Shown here: positions 24,290-36,037 of the stretch, piece by piece
How positions within the stretch are numbered: the stretch's first letter is position 1
Layout of the letters: every line of letters begins with the position of its first letter
Origin: Bemisia tabaci
Lineage: Eukaryota; Arthropoda; Insecta; Hemiptera; Aleyrodidae
NCBI RefSeq assembly: GCF_918797505.1
Contig: NC_092793.1
Span: 80,783,912-80,847,911, forward strand
Direction of reading: 5' to 3'
Length of the DNA stretch: 64,000 nucleotides
The notes under the pieces: model-generated
Told to the model about the DNA's origin: nothing
The model's database searches: none
The model's input: only the letters and a program-made list of their open reading frames with translations
Translations under genes and position numbers: made by a program

Positions 24290-26480
24290 AAAATATTTGA
24301 TAAGTAAGAGAAAGTAAGAAAGTTTTCTGATTGATATCTTGAAAAGTCAGGAAATTTTAAACTCAAAAAATTAAATTAGTACTGCATCAATAAGTTTGAG
24401 TATAGCTCCAATAAGTTTGCTGTGCGGTACCAATGAGTTTGCGCAAACCGTTTGAGTATGATTGGAATCTTTGTTCTTGCCATGCTCAGAGTGGATTCTT
24501 GATCCTTTCTAATTTTTAAGTCGTGGTTACAATACTACTCGTCTGGTATTTATTATTTTGGTCCTGGTAACTATGCTGCTTTGTCGCTGCAACTGAAATA
24601 ATCCTTATCGCAATAGTGTAATGTTTTAACTACGACTGAGGAAGAAAGCAGGACCTGGAATCCATTTTAAGAATTGTAAGAGCGATGTGTGATTTTTCTC
24701 CGTGAATATAACCTGATTTGACATCGAAAGTATACATTAAACGCATCGGATGGGAATACTGGCTGTTGATTCCTAATCATTCTCCCCAGGCATTCTGTTC
24801 GTGAAACAAAACGCGAGATAATGTCGCTCTTTTCTTTTGCATCGACCGTAATTTGGGATGGGTTAACATCATGCAATACATTGAAAGTCGCGCATTTTTC
24901 CCTTTATAGCTAATCATCCAATCTAGAGAATATCCTGGATACTTTTAAAATCACGTTTGAGTGGAAGTATCTCCTCTGCTCGAGGGGGTTGGGGGACGAG
25001 GCAAGGCGAGGGGGAGCGGTCGTTTTGAAAGGGAAAATATTCTGGCTGAACAAACTTATTTCCCTAATAAAAATAAACGGTTTCCGCACGAACAGTTTAA
25101 CTTTATTGGCTCTTACGGGATCAAACAAGTATTGTTTTCGGATTAAAATTTTAATCTGCGGAAGCAATTGTTTGAGCAGTACACACCGAGTGCCGGAGAT
25201 CACGTTGTAACTTGCAGGCTTTTCGCCCCCACCTGCACCCGCTTTAATCACCACTTTTCCGGTTACTCTCTCACTTTAAAAATGTTCCATTTCGACTCTT
25301 TTTCCGGAAACTTGGGAATTTTCAGTAGAAATGCCTGACTGTTTAACCTCTATCTCTATCATCATCACTTCGCTTTACTTTCGAGGTTCAACATCTGAAA
25401 TATCATTTGTTTATAAATTTAACGCACGTTAACGAGCAAAAAATAAAAGATATAAAATTCTCTTTTTCACATACATTGTGGATGATGAAATGATATTCAC
25501 GAATTCTCTTAGAATCGCTATTTTTTTATGTTTTAATCCTTTTTTTCCCGTCCTCCTTTATAGTCCGTTTTTCCGTGTCGAAATGAATTATGAAAAATAA
25601 TGATATAAACTTGGCTCACAAAGCGATTACATATAGGTGTGGAAATGTTTCGTATCGTTTGAGCTTTTTATTTTCAATCTTCAATTCGATATACCGGTCC
25701 TCCTCCCTTCCATTTCCATTGTTTTCTTCGTGTATTTTTAATTCGCGCGTATACGTGAACGTAATGAGCCTTTAGTTGAGCGTGCTAGCACTAGTAACCC
25801 AATTGAATTTATATCGTAGAGTCCTTGATATTAATTTCAGTTTCCTCTCGCGACGAGGGATTCAGGAGCAATTTATTTAATTGCACTATTTGAGATGAAA
25901 TAAACCGATGCGCCGGAAGCTACGCAAGCGTATTATTTTTAGTCGCTGCAATGTTCCGAGTGCATGACGGAGGAGCGGGTGAAATTTCCGAGGGGATTTT
26001 ACCCCCGGTACATCCATTTTGGTCCCTGGTTTCAGTCGACAGAGTTGTTTTCATTTAATTCCTTCGTGTTTTCCATTAATAACATGCGTCTCATTGCCTG
26101 TGCGTTTCTTTGTCAGTGTTTATCTGCATGTCTGAGTCTCGTGTCTATTAACTGCGTATTCCCTCGCCGACACCGGGGGTATGCTTTTGCAGTGCGCCCC
26201 CCTGGCTATTTCACAACCCCGTCCCGAGACATTCCTTCCATTAAAAAAGGAAAACATATTCTTGCTTTATCCATGAACATGATTGCGAGTGTATTTTTGA
26301 ATTGTAAAATATTTTGATAACAATTTTACAATGATAATACAGTACTATCAAATTTTTATCGCATAACCCGATCTTTCAAAAATTTCCAAACCATCCCCCT
26401 CAATTCCACACACCTTCTTTTAGGTCCATTCAATTCGATTCAACTGCGTTTTAGCTCAGTTTCTGTCAATTTAATCCAAG

Positions 26481-26535
26481 TAAATACAGTGCATTCCAGT
26501 TCAATACAGTACAATTTAGTCCAGTACAGTCCGGA
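26481..26535 (+). repeat. Degenerate short tandem repeat
   Basis: Units of the type TCCAGTACAG or TCAATACAGT repeat four to five times. Confidence 0.6.
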
Positions 26536-26970
26536 TTACAGTTAAAGCACGTGGCAGGCTGCAAGATAAGAAATAGAATCTCTTTTCTTTTAAATTCCCT
26601 GTACTTTTATTTTTTGCTCTATTCTCTCCAGCCGAGACTTTTCACAGGTGTTTCCTCAAATCATTGAAGAAAGCCGGCTCAATTAAAGGCCAAGTGGCTG
26701 AAAGTTTTAATATTTTGTACCCAAGTTGCAGTTTATCCGAAGAGGCTTAGTAGTGTTGCCTTTGTCTTAATTGTGGGTTCAGCCCCTGAAATGTATGCCT
26801 CATTGTCACATTTGGCACGGAAAGTGTTTCTTTTGTCGATAGCAATATGCCCAATCTCTATTCGCATTGTGACGCTTACAAAGAGGCTTTTTCAAATGAA
26901 GTTGATAAAATAAACTCTTTTTTTCAATTTGGAACCACAATATCTTAGTTCGTTCAAGATCAACGCATTT

Positions 26971-27052
26971 ACCGTCAGTTTCCGTATGCACAGAAGAGTT
27001 TTTTCAGGTGAGCTAGGAATTGTAGTTCCGAATAGCAAATTTTAGTTCAAAT
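26971..27052 (+). repeat. Family G fragment
   Basis: CAGTTTCCGTATGCACAGAA and TCAGGTGAGCTAGGAATTGT-AGTTC match the right half of family G. Confidence 0.55.
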
Positions 27053-27224
27053 GATAACGCCATTACATTGCTGAGCAACGAGGGAGCTTACACATAAAAG
27101 ACGCTTCACTTGCATGCTTTCACTTAAAATTATTTATAAAAATATATAAATGAAGAGAAGAAAATTAGTTTGGTCTGTAATATTTTATCATTTGAAATGA
27201 CAATATCTTCCAACAAACTTTACA

Positions 27225-27430
27225 AAAGCTTCAAAATCATAAGTTGAAAACCGTTGACGTCGCAAGTTTGAATAATCGTATCAAACACAGTGCGGCCAGC
27301 GCGGAAAGCGTAGTGGCGCCTTACAAGACCGTAGGATACTTCATGCATTGCGCGTACAGCACGGTGCGCGCGGCGGGTAGTACAGCGCCTTACAAGTCTG
27401 CAGGATACTTAATGCATTGCGCGTTTACCA
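27225..27430 (+). repeat. Family H fragment with tandem subunits
   Basis: AAAATCATAAGTTGAAAACC and the following block align with 47065-47140. Two subunits GCGCCTTACAAG...AGGATACTTCATGCATTGCGCG follow, matching the palindrome arms of family H. Confidence 0.75.
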
Positions 27431-27644
27431 CAGTCGCGCTCAATTCGTTGAAAAGTCGTGTTTTCCTGGTGTTGAATCAATCCCGGTGTTCACAATTTCC
27501 GAACAGTATACACCGCGAGCTTTCAATCCTAGGATTACAGATTGTAGAGGTTTCGCTATCCTGTATGTTTTCGGTGAAAATGTGATTTTCTCCGGCCGCC
27601 TCGAGGAATCAGTCCGCTCCTGATCTTAATACCATGGTTTCAGA

Positions 27645-27813
27645 AATTCGGGCGATGTTTGCTTTTTTTTTTTTTGCTGATGAAAATAATAAAGAAAAAC
27701 ACCTTTTCGACATTTTCGACCCCTCTTTTCCCTTTTTAAGCACTTCTGTAAAGCAAGTTTTGTGTATCCTTCAACCCCTCCCAACAGAACGTTACGTAAT
27801 TTATGAACGGCCC
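27645..27813. repeat. Family M element, one end preserved
   Basis: The right end CGTTACGTAATTTATGAACG-GCCC is intact. The left end is decayed to TTCGGGCGATG. Confidence 0.5.
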
Positions 27814-28147
27814 GAAAATTTTTTTTAAAATGTATGTCAGAACAATAAAATATTTTAAAATGATTCTTCAAAGAGGGGAAATGTACGTCAAAAACGACTT
27901 GGAAAGGTTTAAGAGATGAGTTTTGGTAACATATATGCGTTTTTATTATGGTTGCAAGTCATATTTTAATCATTTCAAAAAAGGAAAGTTTAAATACATG
28001 AAAGAAGGTACATTGAAGGTTTTAATTTATTTTTGAACCATTTTGAAAACTTTCTAAAAAAAATTATGATTATATCTTGTAAATGTATTTAAAAATAAAT
28101 CTTCCTTATTTTTTTTCTTTTTGAAAGTGTTTTTTAGAATGGGGTTT

Positions 28148-28311
28148 CAGTGGCGAAGCGTGAATGATCGATTATCGATGTTTCCCCATTTGAGGCTATG
28201 GTAAAGAATCGATTATTAAGGTTTTCGTTGCCAACACCCTGTTAATCGATCCTTTTTTATAGATTTAAATGGCAGATCAATCGATTTATCGTTAAGCACG
28301 CCACGCCACTG
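28148..28311. mobile_element. hAT-type MITE, copy 2, perfect 8-bp duplication
   Basis: Ends CAGTGGCGAAGCGTG and CACGCCACGCCACTG, ATCGAT-rich inside. TGGGGTTT is repeated exactly at 28140-28147 and 28312-28319. This is the defining hAT signature. Confidence 0.94.
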
Positions 28312-29061
28312 TGGGGTTTCCAAAAAAAATTCTAAAACTGTTCACTATTTCCTCATACGTTACTTGGCAATTTTTTGTCCCCATATAAACTTGAAAATTT
28401 GGCAACTGAGGTATGTGTAGGGTGAGAGAGGGGGCAGCTTTTTGGCGCGACGACGGGGAAGCCGAGCTTGAACGGTCCCCGATCATTTCGAGTCCGGTCA
28501 CGTGGTTGGGGGAGAATATTGCTCCCCCTTATACAACAATGATATTAAACCGATTACGGGCCAACTACCCTCTCGTATATAAGATCATTGCTTGTTCTTT
28601 CCTTTAAAACCAACAATAAGTCTTCATCTTCCTTAAGCTTATTTTTCCTTGTTTTTCTCCCCAAGTCTCCAGTAACGGGGTTCTCTCCACATCCAAGGGA
28701 TGGAGGTGGGGGGAAGGGGGGCTTTTATCGCCGCGAGCACCGCGACAAGAGGGCGCTGCGCTCGAATCGCTTGTCCGGCAATCAACACTCCTCTTCTTGA
28801 TTTATGATGCCTTCGCCTTACACCTTGATTTTGTAAGCGCGGATGCACTGTATATCGTGGCGTGGATTCGTCCGTTTCAGATATTCTGCAATTGTCCCTC
28901 TCGATTTGTTCCTGGTACCTTCCAGTCCTCCAAAACCGTTTTTCGTGGACTCGTATGAAACGGCATTCTACATAGCAATCTCGTAGCATAATCGCTGATG
29001 GTTTGGAAAAATGACCATAGAAATCGCACCGAGGATAAAAATGGCGGTCCGTTAAAGTCGC
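28312..29061. other. No gene supported
   Basis: A 151-codon minus-strand frame (28639-29094) runs into the adjacent family C element and shows no domain, so it is not called. Confidence 0.45.
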
Positions 29062-29313
29062 ATGCCGTGCTAAGGAAGAACGCCGTATGAACATTCGAAA
29101 GTTGCCAAATTTCCTCCGATAAAATGTTTGTTTCTGAAAAAAGTTATGAATACTTTTCTTTTAAATTTTCAGATACGTTAGATCGAATTACGAACAAAAT
29201 TATCTGAGAAATTGGGAGAAAAATATCCACGAATTCTCCTGAAAATTAGTGATTTGTCGAAGGAAATTAGGCAACGCCTGAAGGCTCATACGGCGTTTTT
29301 CCTTAGCAGGACA
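29062..29313. mobile_element. Family C MITE, copy 5
   Basis: ATGCCGTGCTAAGGAAGAAC at the left, GTTTTTCCTTAGCAGGACAG at the right, with AACGCCGTATGAACATTCGA inside. The flanking 4 bases do not match. Confidence 0.88.
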
Positions 29314-29648
29314 GTGTGGGTGTCTACCTTTCCTCAATCGAGTTCTTGTATGCCGCGAGGATCTGCGGTTCAAGTACTTCAAACTTCGTCAAATTTTTTG
29401 AGAAAGAATGATTATGTCATGGCAATTTTTTTTCCCCCGAAAAACTCTCAAGCTCAAGAAATGGCTCTTGAAGTTGAAGCCGTATTGGAGGGTATCTCCC
29501 ACGTCATGAATGAGTCCACCTGTATACCCATTCAAACTATTCCTGTACAGATAAGGAGCTCATACAATACATAAGCATGATTGCAACCGCAACCTTGGAA
29601 TCCTCACAACAACTGGTATAACCCTGCTAATTTATTCGCTTTATGTCC

Positions 29649-29858
29649 ACGCCGAAAAAAATTTAAGTTGATTTAACATTCTGGATGTAAAAAAAACGGT
29701 GCGAGAACCCATGAAATGCTGATTTACCCGCCACAGCAGTTAGTTTTACATCTTGGCAGTGCTAAAGTAACTGCTGTAGCAATTAATCCAGCATTTTTTA
29801 AATTCTCGCGCGCTTTTTTTACACCCAGAATTTTAAATCAACTTTTTTTTTTTCGGTG
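29649..29858. mobile_element. TIR element (210 bp)
   Basis: The left arm has AAGTTGATTTAACATTCTGG and TGTAAAAAAAACGGTGCGAG. The right arm is its inverse and ends TTTTTTTTTTTCGGTG. Inner CACAGCAGTTA and TAACTGCTGTAG also pair. Possibly a distant relative of family J. Confidence 0.75.
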
Positions 29859-30639
29859 ATGGGAGTTTAACTAGATACACGAGGTCAGCTTTCATGTTGT
29901 AGGAGATCCCTCTCCATCATGACCGCAACTTTGAAAGCTTTTTTGAGCTTGGGGGGCACGTTATAGGATAAAAGCTCAAAACTGCACAGCTATCGCTGGA
30001 CCACTATTTTCATTTTCAGTGCTAAGCTATTACTATGGTAATTTTTCAAACCATCAATTAATTAGTTATCATGTTGTGTGACTGCTAAAGTGTTGCTCAG
30101 TTTCAGTTCACTAGAAAGGGTTTTTGCAAGGCATACAAGAGCTGAATTTTGAAGAAGATTTTGTCCAGTAGTACGGCGCGGCGAAGAGCTCAGCAAAATT
30201 AGACCTTGCGTCATTCTAAGCGGCTCGAGCTGCCTCTGATCTGTGTTTATATCTATTCCGCGCGACCTCACACTTTACTTGAACCCTCGGCCCTCCCCCT
30301 AGCGCCGGCCACCTAGCATCGCCCGACCCAAAGTTTTACGGCTGCGCGCATAAAAAGTTAAAGTTACTACCCGACTTGAAGATAATATTGAGGAAATTCT
30401 GAAAAATTATTCATATCATGTCCGCCGCAAGTAAATTTTAAGCCGTCTTGCCTACGCCTCGTCTCTCCGCCCGCGGTCCCTCCGTCCGCATCCCGCCCCG
30501 CCATTCAAATGCTTTCTTCTTCTTTTTTTTATATCAAAGACTGCTTCCATCTCTCAGGGTTGGCTCCATGCTTTCCTTCCCGATGGTTGTCCGCTATCTT
30601 TTGAAATTCCTTTTCGCCATCGGAATGTATTATCAGTCG

Positions 30640-31130
30640 AGGTGTGAATTTCGACATTATGATACGTTGTTTCTTATCGAAATTTGCAAACTACGATCGT
30701 TGCAGCGAAAATTATTGAAAAAAAAAACTCCTAACTAAGCTGTTTAGGTTTTTTTATGCATAGATTCAGACTTCCTGCTCATACGAAAACCACTATCTGT
30801 TTGAGTTAAACTACACACTGAATGTCACCCTAACACTCCTAAAAGGCTCTGTGACATGAAAATATAGCAACGTGAATCTCGGAGCTTCGGCTCAGGCGTT
30901 GTTCGTTGTTTACGAAGCAGGGTGGCGAAAGAACACGGCTTGATTAAGAATCCTACGAAAACTTGGAGCGCGTGATATGATTCACGTAGACTCTAGTCGG
31001 GACTTTTCCTGTGAGCGGCGAATTCAACGTTTCCGTAATTGATGCTAATTAAAACGTCAGCATCTTGGTGAGGAGTTGATTTCAGTAATTTCTGTTGCAA
31101 GAATCATGTTTTTTTGCAGAGCCTTTAAGG
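30640..31130 (+). mobile_element. Family B copy, strongly diverged
   Basis: The same block order as 48755-49308 can be followed: ATTATGATACGTTGTTTCTT, CTGCTCATACGAAAACC, AGCTTCGGCTCAGGCG, GTGATATGATTCACGTAGAC, TGTGAGCGGCGAATTC and GAGGAGTTGATTTCAGTAAT. Confidence 0.55.
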
Positions 31131-31459
31131 TTACAGGTCCTCCGGGCATCAGATTTCTCTGGATAGAGGTCCACATGAAGATTTAAAAGATAACGCAGGC
31201 CATCATTGCTAGATTGTTGCGAACACTCGTCCCTGGGAACGCAGGGATCGCTATGATGCTTTGTTGCTTTCGTTGACGAGATTTAGGAGAGGTCGGGTCG
31301 ATTGAAACAGTTTTCACTGTTTAGCTCGAATTCTCATTTCTGGCGTTTGAGAATGACCGGTTGAATAAAAACGTAACCGAAACGTAGCATTTGAGCCACT
31401 TTTTGATTTCTTCGTTAAAATGTTTTTCCCTCTAAAATCGTGTTGCTTTTTACCCGGCG

Positions 31460-31693
31460 CACAGTGGATCGAGTCAATTGGAGAGGTCGGCCATGAAATT
31501 TTTGACTAAAACTGCAAATTTTGATGTTTTTTTTCGTCACATTTTAAATTTCAAGGGGTGTTTCCGACAGAGAATTTCACGGAAAAACCATTGAAACCGC
31601 TTTCAGACGCTCAAAGTTGTGTATAAATGGAGTTAAAATCGTTTAAAGTTTCCAAATTTTGTTGAATCTCTCGTATTGACTCGATCCACCGTG
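31460..31693. mobile_element. Family D MITE, copy 2
   Basis: Ends CACAGTGGATCGAGTCAATT and ATTGACTCGATCCACCGTG. Flanks CGGCG and TGGCG are a one-mismatch 5-bp duplication. Confidence 0.88.
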
Positions 31694-31755
31694 TGGCGCA
31701 TAATCGTACTAACCGCCGTTTCTCTGACGTTCTCCGCCGCATTTCTGTTTCCAAA

Positions 31756-31798
31756 TGAGCCCTGGAAAGTATAGAGTTATACGGAGAACAGGGCTCAC
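31756..31798. repeat. Family A core remnant
   Basis: TGAGCCCTGG ... ACAGGGCTCAC, the inner stem of family A, without its outer arms. Confidence 0.45.
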
Positions 31799-34389
31799 GT
31801 GAAAATTGAGGCACAACCTTACGCCAGAGGAGCAACGTGTGTTTCCAGTTCAGGTTTGAAAGCTTGCGGAGTGTGGACGCGCAGTCAAAAATTGTGAATG
31901 TGGCGGGCGAAGGAGTTGAGTATTTAGTGCCGTGTCGGGCTCGGGCAGGGTCGGTGTCTGCTCTGAATTTAATTGTTAGCCACCCCCACGCACTAATCCG
32001 GACGGCGGCCCCCCTCCCCCTCCCCTTTCGCTCCCCCAAATGCCCCCCATTACGCCATGCCGCGTCGTCAGTAACTTTTAATCCACGGTCAACACTGGTT
32101 TAATCCCTTCGGTTGAATCCCTCGGGAAGAAACGTACCCCGTTCTCCGAGTCGAGCTGCTCTCTGTACTTCTCGGCCCTGTTCAATACCCCCTCCCAAAC
32201 CCCTGACTTCACCAGTTTGACTGGCTTTGAACAGGATCTCGAGTTTTTTTTTTTATTTTATTGTTTTGTTTTTTTTTATTGTTGTAGCTTTAAAGTAGTA
32301 TACTTTTTCGAGACCGACTTTGAGTAGCTCCAAATACATGAATACATTATTTACATTTATCTTAGATGTGTAAATATAGCCAAAGCAGCTAAGAAGTCGC
32401 TCTGCATGAAATAACTTTCTTTACACTAATTTCAGAACATTTTTCAATCCCGCATTTAAAAGGCCTCTACAGTTTTTTGGAGTTTTCTCAAAAACAGAGA
32501 AAATGGACACAAGCTGTTTTTGCACGAAACGATTCAATCGCAAAAAGTATTACTCATGAACTACCGTGTTTTAGTCGGCGTTCATTTCCTTCCTCTATTT
32601 TGCGATTCTCTTCTAAGTCTCTTCCCGGACGTAAAGTCTAGTACGAGGTGAAGACGACGCAGAATAGCCAAATTAAAGGGCAAACGAGCGGAATGATGAG
32701 AAGGAAATAAAAATGTATGTTCATTCTCTCGAGGCGAGAAATTGTGAAGCGAGGAAAAGCATTAAGACACGAGGGAATCCTGTTGTAGCGTATTGGAGAA
32801 CAAGATTTCCCTGATTGAGAAACTTTCCATACAGCAGACCGTCTAAACGAGCTCGTAATGAAATACTTCACCTTATTTGCATCTAATCTCATTTTTCGTA
32901 TTCATATTATCTTCATAATCTCCAATCTGGTCCCAAGTTTTAACAAGTTTTCAAAAATATCTCTAAACCATCTTGGGCAAGAATAATCTCGGCGAAATGC
33001 GGAGAATTTCTTACAGCAGCTGTGAAGTAGTATATATCCTGTCATTATTCGTAAAGTGGATTTTATGCCGGAAGCGCAGCATCCTTTTTTCTATGAACCT
33101 TACTCAGGCGTAATGATAAGACTCGTTTCTCCTATTTTGTATTCTTTTTTACCTCGTTAATTTACTATTCTAAATAAACTTTAAGTAGCACTGATACAAA
33201 TTTATGAAAATTGTTCTGATGTGGAAGGAAAGTCGTAGACAGGGATGCAGAAAGTTCTTAGCCTTCTCTTTTGAAAAAACTTTTTCCTGAGGAATTTAAA
33301 AAAAATAAGCAATTTTTTACTGTACGTAAAAATCCCCGCTATTTTGCGAAAAACAGGTGATTTTAACTGCAGTTATACAATACGAAAAAAACCGAGTTTT
33401 TTCGACTGCCCCAAGTGAAAAATCCTATGTCGGGGCCTTCATTTTCATACGCCACCTTCTCAGTCGCGTGGTCGAGAAATTTTTGCTCCCCCGGTCGTAT
33501 ATCTAAAATAAATATTTTGCAATAATGAACATTACGCCCCTTCTTCGGCAGTTAAACGAATCCTAGTACATTGCATGCAGAAAATCAACCTTTGGCTCTC
33601 CCACTCCTCCGAACCGGTTCCAATCCGCGCGCGGCATTTGACGAGCGACAAAATGCAGGCGACCAGGAACAGCTTAGCTATAACAAAGACTTAATCTCAG
33701 AAAGCCGTTCTCCGAGTTTTGTGAATTAATTAAGCGAATTTCTGGGCATCCATCTCACCACTCGCCGCAGCGCATTCTTGCACCCCCTCCCCTCGTCCCT
33801 TCACCCGCCGTCCATCTGAAGACGCGTCCAAGATATCGACAGGGATGAGCGAACTCCTGGAGTGAATCGGAGGTATCCCAGCACCTGAAAGGCGATATAA
33901 GCAGATTAATAGTAATTCATATCGCGGTCGCAGTGGTTACTCCGAGAAGGGCGAAGAGGAGAGGGGTGAGTTTAGAACTCGGTTGAGGAGGGGGGGGGGC
34001 GCATTCCACGTGAAGGTGGTTCATCGGTGGCGCTTAGCACCCTGGTAGCTAGCAGGTAAGAAATAATTTACATAATGAAAAGGTATAAACCCGGGAGCCT
34101 TACAAGTGATAATAAATGACGCTAAGAGGGCGCCGACCGGGGAGCGGGGACGAGGGGGCGGGAGAGGCCGCGAGAATTTCAGATATGAAATAAGCGACGA
34201 CGACGAGGCGACCCCCCTTCGACTTTAACTTAAAGCTGTCTGCTTTATTAACGCGAAATCTTGTATGATCCTTTAATACTACAACTCCAGAACTTCGCCG
34301 GGACTTTGGACTTTTCGTCGATGTTATTATCAAAAATAGGCGAGCGGGAGCCGAGGGGAGCTTTCGCCCCCCCCTCCCCGGTCGTTCAT
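31799..34389. other. No gene recognised; GC-rich blocks near the right
   Basis: Poly(T) lies around 32250-32278. 33690-33920 and 34050-34380 are non-repetitive, GC-rich and contain TAATTAAG-type motifs, so they might be conserved regulatory DNA. A G run occurs at 33990-33999. Frames such as 31611-32039 (-) overlap a family D element and are not genes. Confidence 0.4.
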
Positions 34390-34677
34390 CTACTGCTGTT
34401 TGAATCGTGACAAACTTTCGCGCCCGTAGATATGCTCCAATAGAGTGCCATCGCTTGGTTCAGTTTCGTTCCTGGCATCAATATTCAGCATAGTCAATTC
34501 TATCCTTTTCGAACGGAGATCTTCAATGTATCGCTGCTTCGTCTCCGCATAACTTTCTATTACATTTTCTATAGCGTTTACCATTTCCGGCACCAAAGCG
34601 AACATGATATGAAGGAGTTCTCTTCCACCATTGGAGCTCGGATGATGAATATGAGTTAAAGTGCAGTTCCAGCTGAA
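34390..34677 (-). CDS. Possible terminal exon of an unrecognised gene (weak candidate)
   Basis: On the minus strand an acceptor-like CAAACTACAG ends at 34678. It opens a phase-0 frame of 95 codons to a TAG at 34390. The product includes LLHIMFALVPEMVNAIENVI and SYAETKQRYIEDLRSKR, reading like an amphipathic helical protein with heptad-like hydrophobics, then an acidic tail ending RFKQQ. A minus-strand AATAAA lies about 140 bases past the stop (34244-34249). No family is recognised. The frame has no ATG at its 5' end, so it could only be a 3' exon, a pseudogene fragment or chance. A J-type element (34724-34951) sits directly upstream and may have broken it. Confidence 0.25.
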   Translation of the reverse strand, partial: FSWNCTLTHIHHPSSNGGRELLHIMFALVPEMVNAIENVIESYAETKQRYIEDLRSKRIELTMLNIDARNETEPSDGTLLEHIYGRESLSRFKQQ

Positions 34678-34723
34678 CTGTAGTTTGAGCAAAGGCAGAA
34701 AGGAAATCCTCTTCAATTAAGAG

Positions 34724-34951
34724 CACTGGAAAAAACAACACATTGGATCTAGACTCCAGACTCTTAAAAACATCGACAAGAAAAAATACTCTTGATCCAA
34801 TCAGATTTGAGCTTTAATCAAGAACCAAGCCTCTTAAGAGCGGATTTCCTTTTTATTTAAAGCTTAAATCTGATTGAATCAAGAATCCTTTTTCTTGTCA
34901 ATGTTTTCAAAAGTCTGGACTCTAGATCCAATGTGTTTTTTTTTTCCAGTG
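34724..34951. mobile_element. Family J TIR element, copy 2 (228 bp)
   Basis: CACTGGAAAAAACAACACAT and TGTGTTTTTTTTTTCCAGTG ends, with GGATCTAGACTCCAGACTCT inverted inside. It aligns with 19370-19595 throughout. Confidence 0.9.
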
Positions 34952-35062
34952 AGGCTGGGCTGTCGATTAAAGCAAAATTCTGCGTGAATCAAGAGTATGC
35001 TTTTCTTGTTGAATTTCTTAAGAGTCTGAACTCTGGATCCATCATATCTTTCCTGAGTGTAT
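34952..35062. repeat. Extra family J half-copy in tandem
   Basis: GTGAATCAAGAGTATGCTTT, AAGAGTCTGAACTCTGGATC and the decayed end TCTTTCCTGAGTG repeat the right arm of J immediately beside the full copy. Confidence 0.65.
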
Positions 35063-35084
35063 GAGCTCGCTCTATTAGATTTTC

Positions 35085-35160
35085 TCGCGAGGACCCGCGA
35101 AGCGGGCCAAACGAGGCGCGAAGCGTCATTTGGGGGTTGGGCCGCGTAGCCCCTTAGTTC
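35085..35160. other. GC-rich CGCGAAGCG block
   Basis: GAGGACCCGCGAAGCGGGCC is a short palindrome. It is followed by GAGGCGCGAAGCGTCATTTG and GGCCGCGTAGCCCC. It stands out sharply from its AT-rich flanks. Identity unknown. Confidence 0.5.
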
Positions 35161-35729
35161 ATATGTAATATTCGATTTTAAAGTGGATTCAAGCTCCAGT
35201 CCACCAAAAACATGCTGCGGTACAGAATCTCGAACATGAAATCAGTTGGATAATTCTAATAAATGATTTTCAGCGAAAGATTAATCGTCCAGTTAGAATT
35301 GCCGACTCGAAGCTACGGAGACCGAAAAATTTGAACTCGCGGAGCCGAAGCTATTCTTCACAGCAAGCTGACCTGTGCCTCATTCTTGGCCGTGAGTAAC
35401 CCGCTCAACCATAAATCAGAAATCCGAAATTAATCGAAGCATACCTATCTTGGACACTCCCGCTTGTACACACGCAATGGTTGTGCGCGCAGTGAACGGC
35501 GAATGGCGAGCGGCTCGCGCGAGGAGGAGAGATGCTCGAGACGGGGAGGAAGGATCTCCGGTCCAGAACTTTGATCACTCCCAGGTTGCCTCCTCTCGGA
35601 ACTGCTTCGAATTAAAACAGCGTCTGCTCATAAGATTTTTTAACGAAAGCTCACGCCTAAAAATTCAAAATCGAATGGGCCTCTTGCAAATTTCAACTAG
35701 GTAGAGCCAAAAAAAAAAAAAAAATCCCC

Positions 35730-36037
35730 GAGACCCTCCACTAGTATCTTGACAATGGTGGAAGCTTTTACTTTCGGGACTTCAGCATTCTACTGTTGAC
35801 TTACCTACATGGTTGATATTTAACATGTGTTGGCGGTTTCGTTTGGCAAACAAGCCGAAGTTTGGGAAACTTGTTTGGCTCATGACGTCATCCGAAGCTC
35901 ATCATCCACCATGTAGGTAGGTCAACAGCCGAAATAAGAGTGACGATTGTTGCTCCCTTTTAATTGTCCATTAGGAATTGTTGAATCTCCGAAAGTAAAA
36001 ACTTCCACCTGTTGCAAAGAGGCCAGTGGAGGGTCCC
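35730..36037. mobile_element. TIR element with double inverted structure (308 bp)
   Basis: GAGACCCTCCACTAGTATCT and TGGTGGAAGCTTTTACTTTC at the left are inverted at the right end (GAAAGTAAAAACTTCCACC, CAGTGGAGGGTCCC). A second inverted pair, GTTGACTTACCTACATGGT and CCATGTAGGTAGGTCAAC, lies inside. A poly(A) stretch adjoins the left end. Confidence 0.85.

Larger units (their letters stand above)
24290..27224. other. No gene recognised
   Basis: 24385-24460 repeats CAATAAGTTTG and CAATGAGTTTG motifs and resembles 60120-60220. A degenerate 10-bp repeat lies at 26481-26535 and a family G fragment at 26971-27052. 25800-26200 is moderately GC-rich and might be regulatory. Confidence 0.45.

Noticed and set aside
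28639..29094. 151-codon minus-strand ORF
   Set aside because: Its start lies inside family C copy 5 and no domain is visible.
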